Source of the DNA: Clostridia bacterium
GTDB taxonomy: Bacteria; Bacillota_A; Clostridia; Lachnospirales; Lachnospiraceae
Length of the DNA: 17,926 nt
Direction: 5' to 3'
Assembly: GCA_012515365.1 (NCBI GenBank)
Contig: JAAYYM010000471.1
Location: 1 to 17,926 of the forward strand
The position numbers were made by a program, and so were the translations under genes. Under the pieces are notes generated by a model. The model was not told the origin of the DNA. It was given only the letters and a program-made list of their open reading frames with translations, and did not search any database. Shown piece by piece: positions 15,787-17,926 of this stretch (the stretch's first letter is position 1; the number at the start of each line of letters is the position of its first letter).

Positions 15787-17926
15787 ATGAAAGTAATCAG
15801 TATGTATCTGCCGCAATATCATGAGTTCCCTGAAAATAATCAGTGGTGGGGTGAGGGATATACCGAATGGACTGCGGTCAAGCGGGCAAAACCGTTATAT
15901 CAATCACATATCCAGCCAAGGGTTCCTCTCAATCAGAATTATTATGATCTGGTAAAGGATGGCGTGAAAACATGGAAGTGGCAGGCAGAATTAGCGCAGA
16001 AATACGGTGTGTATGGATTTTGTATTTATCACTATTGGTTTTTAGGAAAACAGCTTATGGAAAAACCAATGGAACTTCTTTTGGAACATCAAGAGATTAA
16101 TCTTCGTTATAGTATCTGCTGGGCAAATGAATCTTGGACCAGGACTTGGTATGGTCTGGAGGAAGAAGTGCTGATGAAGCAGGAATACGGTAGTGAGGCC
16201 GACTGGAAGCGACATTTTACATATTTGCTTCCATTTTTCAAGGATTCAAGATATATTCGAATTGATGGAAAACCGGTTCTTCATATTTACCGTACAATGG
16301 ATATAGACTGTCTTGAACAAATGAAGACATGCTTTGATCAATGGGCAAAAGAAAACGATCTGCCGGGAATTTTTCTTGTTTCCGCAAAAACGGCAGGAGA
16401 ACTCGAGACACGTAAAGAGCTGATTGATGCATATTACTATTTTGAACCAGGTTATACTTTAAAGCATGATCTCGGGTCATTTAAAACGATGCGTTATAAT
16501 CTGAGCGTACTATGCAGGACAACCCTGAATAAGTTCAGAAAGAAAAAACTTTTAGAGCGTATTATTCCGGCCGATTGGATCATTGATCCGATCACATCAA
16601 GGACATACAATCCTGTAGATGAATTTCCGTGTTTGATTCCCGACTGGGATAATACACCCAGACGAAGCTATAAAGGTCTGGTCTATAAGGGAACGACACC
16701 GGATAAATTTGAAAAAGCATTATGTAAACTAAATTCCGAAAAGGTACAAAATGGTCGCGATTTCGTATATGTCAATGCATGGAATGAGTGGGGAGAAGGT
16801 GCGATGCTGGAGCCTGATGAAGCACGTAAATACGGCTATCTCGAAGCAATCAGAAATGTCGTGAAGCAGCCATGCACCCCAATACAGCAAAAAAACAATC
16901 CTGAAGCTAATCCATTAGTCAGTGTTATTGTGATTATTTACAAGGTTGAGAAGTATTTAGAAAAATGTCTGGAATCAATTATCAATCAGACCTATCAGAA
17001 TCTAGAAATTATTCTGGTTGTAGGGAAAGGCGATATAGCGTGCGAAATAATCTGTGATACATTTGCACAAAAAGACAGTAGAATCAAGCTTCTGAATCGT
17101 GAACCAAAAGGGGTAGCAGTAGCGAGAAACCAAGGCTTGGAGGCTGCAACAGGCGATTGCATCGGATTTGTTGATGGAGATGACTGGATCGATCCGGATA
17201 TGTTTGAAGTAATGGTGCGGGCGATGCAAAAATACGATGCGGATATTTCTGTCATCGGAAAATATGAAGCATATGCAAATGAGAATGTGGGAAATGATCA
17301 TAATCAGGAGTTTGTTTATGACAAAAAGGACGCCTTTGAACAGATTTTGTATCAAAAGGGATTTTTCCTACACCTTTGGGATAAGCTTTACAAGAAGGAA
17401 ATTTTTGCACAGATTCATTTCCCGGAAGGAGAGCGCGTTGAGGATCGCAAGGTAGGCTATGAGCTACTGGGGAAGGCAGATAAAATTGTATATAATACAA
17501 TTTCGAAGTATTATTTCAGGGTGAGCGAAGACAGTGGATCAAGAGTAGCTGATAATTTGGTTTTGTCTTTAAAGAATGATTATGAGATGTGTGAATTCAT
17601 ATTAGAACGTTATCCCGAATTACAACAGGCAGTTGATTATTTTCTGGTTTATGAAAACATGAGCGTCGTACAGAATAATGTTTTATTTGCAACTTATCAA
17701 AAAGAGAGAGACCGTGAGTATGCGGATTTTATCAAGACACATGCCATGTCTGTACTAAAAAATAGGCGTGTGACAAAGAGCATTAAGATTAAGCTTCTGC
17801 TATTTTTATTCTGCCGGCCACTTTTCTTTTATATGACAAAGAGGAGACGTGCAAAATTTTTGAAGAAACATGTATCGTATCAGCTGGGTGCTGATTGGGA
17901 AAAAACCTTTGAACAGTTGGAAAAGA
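15787..17926 (+). CDS. WbsX-GT2 fusion glycosyltransferase, 3' end outside window
   Basis: The frame is open from ATG 15787 (GAGGAG at 15771-15776) to the right edge: at least 713 residues, with no stop. Residues 1-365 are a WbsX-type domain: MYLPQYHEFPEN, WWGEGYTEW, GFCIYHYWF, WANESWTRTW and, near its end, NAWNEWGEG with Glu334 and Glu337. This family is related in fold to GH99 glycosidases. From about residue 374 a GT2 (GT-A) domain follows: VSVIVIIYKVEKYLEKCLESI, VARNQGLEAATGD and DGDD (463-466) for the metal-bound UDP-sugar, then an EDR segment. After about residue 610 comes a basic, partly hydrophobic tail. The GT2 part should add a sugar with inversion. What the WbsX part does is uncertain. 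The fusion looks genuine since no stop or frame break occurs between the domains. Confidence 0.9.
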   Translation, partial: MKVISMYLPQYHEFPENNQWWGEGYTEWTAVKRAKPLYQSHIQPRVPLNQNYYDLVKDGVKTWKWQAELAQKYGVYGFCIYHYWFLGKQLMEKPMELLLEHQEINLRYSICWANESWTRTWYGLEEEVLMKQEYGSEADWKRHFTYLLPFFKDSRYIRIDGKPVLHIYRTMDIDCLEQMKTCFDQWAKENDLPGIFLVSAKTAGELETRKELIDAYYYFEPGYTLKHDLGSFKTMRYNLSVLCRTTLNKFRKKKLLERIIPADWIIDPITSRTYNPVDEFPCLIPDWDNTPRRSYKGLVYKGTTPDKFEKALCKLNSEKVQNGRDFVYVNAWNEWGEGAMLEPDEARKYGYLEAIRNVVKQPCTPIQQKNNPEANPLVSVIVIIYKVEKYLEKCLESIINQTYQNLEIILVVGKGDIACEIICDTFAQKDSRIKLLNREPKGVAVARNQGLEAATGDCIGFVDGDDWIDPDMFEVMVRAMQKYDADISVIGKYEAYANENVGNDHNQEFVYDKKDAFEQILYQKGFFLHLWDKLYKKEIFAQIHFPEGERVEDRKVGYELLGKADKIVYNTISKYYFRVSEDSGSRVADNLVLSLKNDYEMCEFILERYPELQQAVDYFLVYENMSVVQNNVLFATYQKERDREYADFIKTHAMSVLKNRRVTKSIKIKLLLFLFCRPLFFYMTKRRRAKFLKKHVSYQLGADWEKTFEQLEK

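Noticed and set aside
16238..16480. Open frame of 80 codons on the - strand
   Set aside because: It lies wholly within the WbsX domain coding sequence, whose motifs are clear on the + strand, and it resembles no known family.
16995..17500. Overlapping - strand open frames of 82 to 117 codons
   Set aside because: They are antisense to the GT2 domain with its conserved DGDD motif. Their overlap with one another in different frames and low-complexity content mark them as chance frames.

Overview
This window is an internal slice of a cell-surface polysaccharide (capsule or exopolysaccharide) gene cluster. It is cut at both ends and every gene lies on the + strand. AT-rich DNA (about 40% GC by eye), strong AGGAGG-type ribosome binding sites, occasional TTG starts and sigma-A-like promoters suggest a Gram-positive Firmicute, most likely a gut Clostridia/Lachnospiraceae species. 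The genus cannot be fixed from the sequence alone. No gap between genes exceeds about 75 bases. I see no tRNA, rRNA, CRISPR, insertion sequence or convincing intrinsic terminator.

Layout. (1) 2-427 is the tail of a membrane protein resembling an O-antigen polymerase/ligase. (2) 502-3271 is a compact O-acylation module: a free-standing acyl carrier protein, an MBOAT acyltransferase and a membrane-anchored SGNH-type protein. It is preceded by its own well-formed promoter (439-467). (3) A second promoter (3264-3292) overlaps the stop codon of the SGNH gene and opens a long operon. Its first genes (3347-6957) are a PglF/EpsC-type UDP-GlcNAc 4,6-dehydratase, a DegT/PglE/EpsN-type aminotransferase and a PglC/EpsL-type initiating phosphoglycosyl transferase. 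This is a bacillosamine-like set, but no PglD/EpsM acetyltransferase is present. (4) In the place where the acetyltransferase would be expected lie a fold-type II PLP enzyme and an ATP-grasp ligase (6979-8919). (5) A WbuB-like glycosyltransferase is followed by capE-capF-capG (8931-13422), a complete route from UDP-GlcNAc to UDP-N-acetyl-L-fucosamine. (6) Next come a second GT4 glycosyltransferase, a Wzy-like polymerase and a large WbsX-GT2 fusion that runs off the right edge (13424-17926).

How it may work together (inference). UDP-GlcNAc is split between two 4,6-dehydratases. One branch gives a UDP-4-amino-4,6-dideoxy sugar, perhaps N-acylated by the ATP-grasp enzyme, which the PglC-like enzyme loads as phosphosugar onto undecaprenyl phosphate. 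The other gives UDP-L-FucNAc, probably added by the WbuB-like transferase. The further GTs extend the repeat unit, Wzy polymerises it, and the ACP/MBOAT/SGNH module adds acyl groups outside the membrane. A flippase and chain-length control genes are not in this window.

The most distinctive parts are the PLP/ATP-grasp pair replacing the expected acetyltransferase, and the Dlt-like acylation module that lacks a recognisable carrier-protein loading enzyme.
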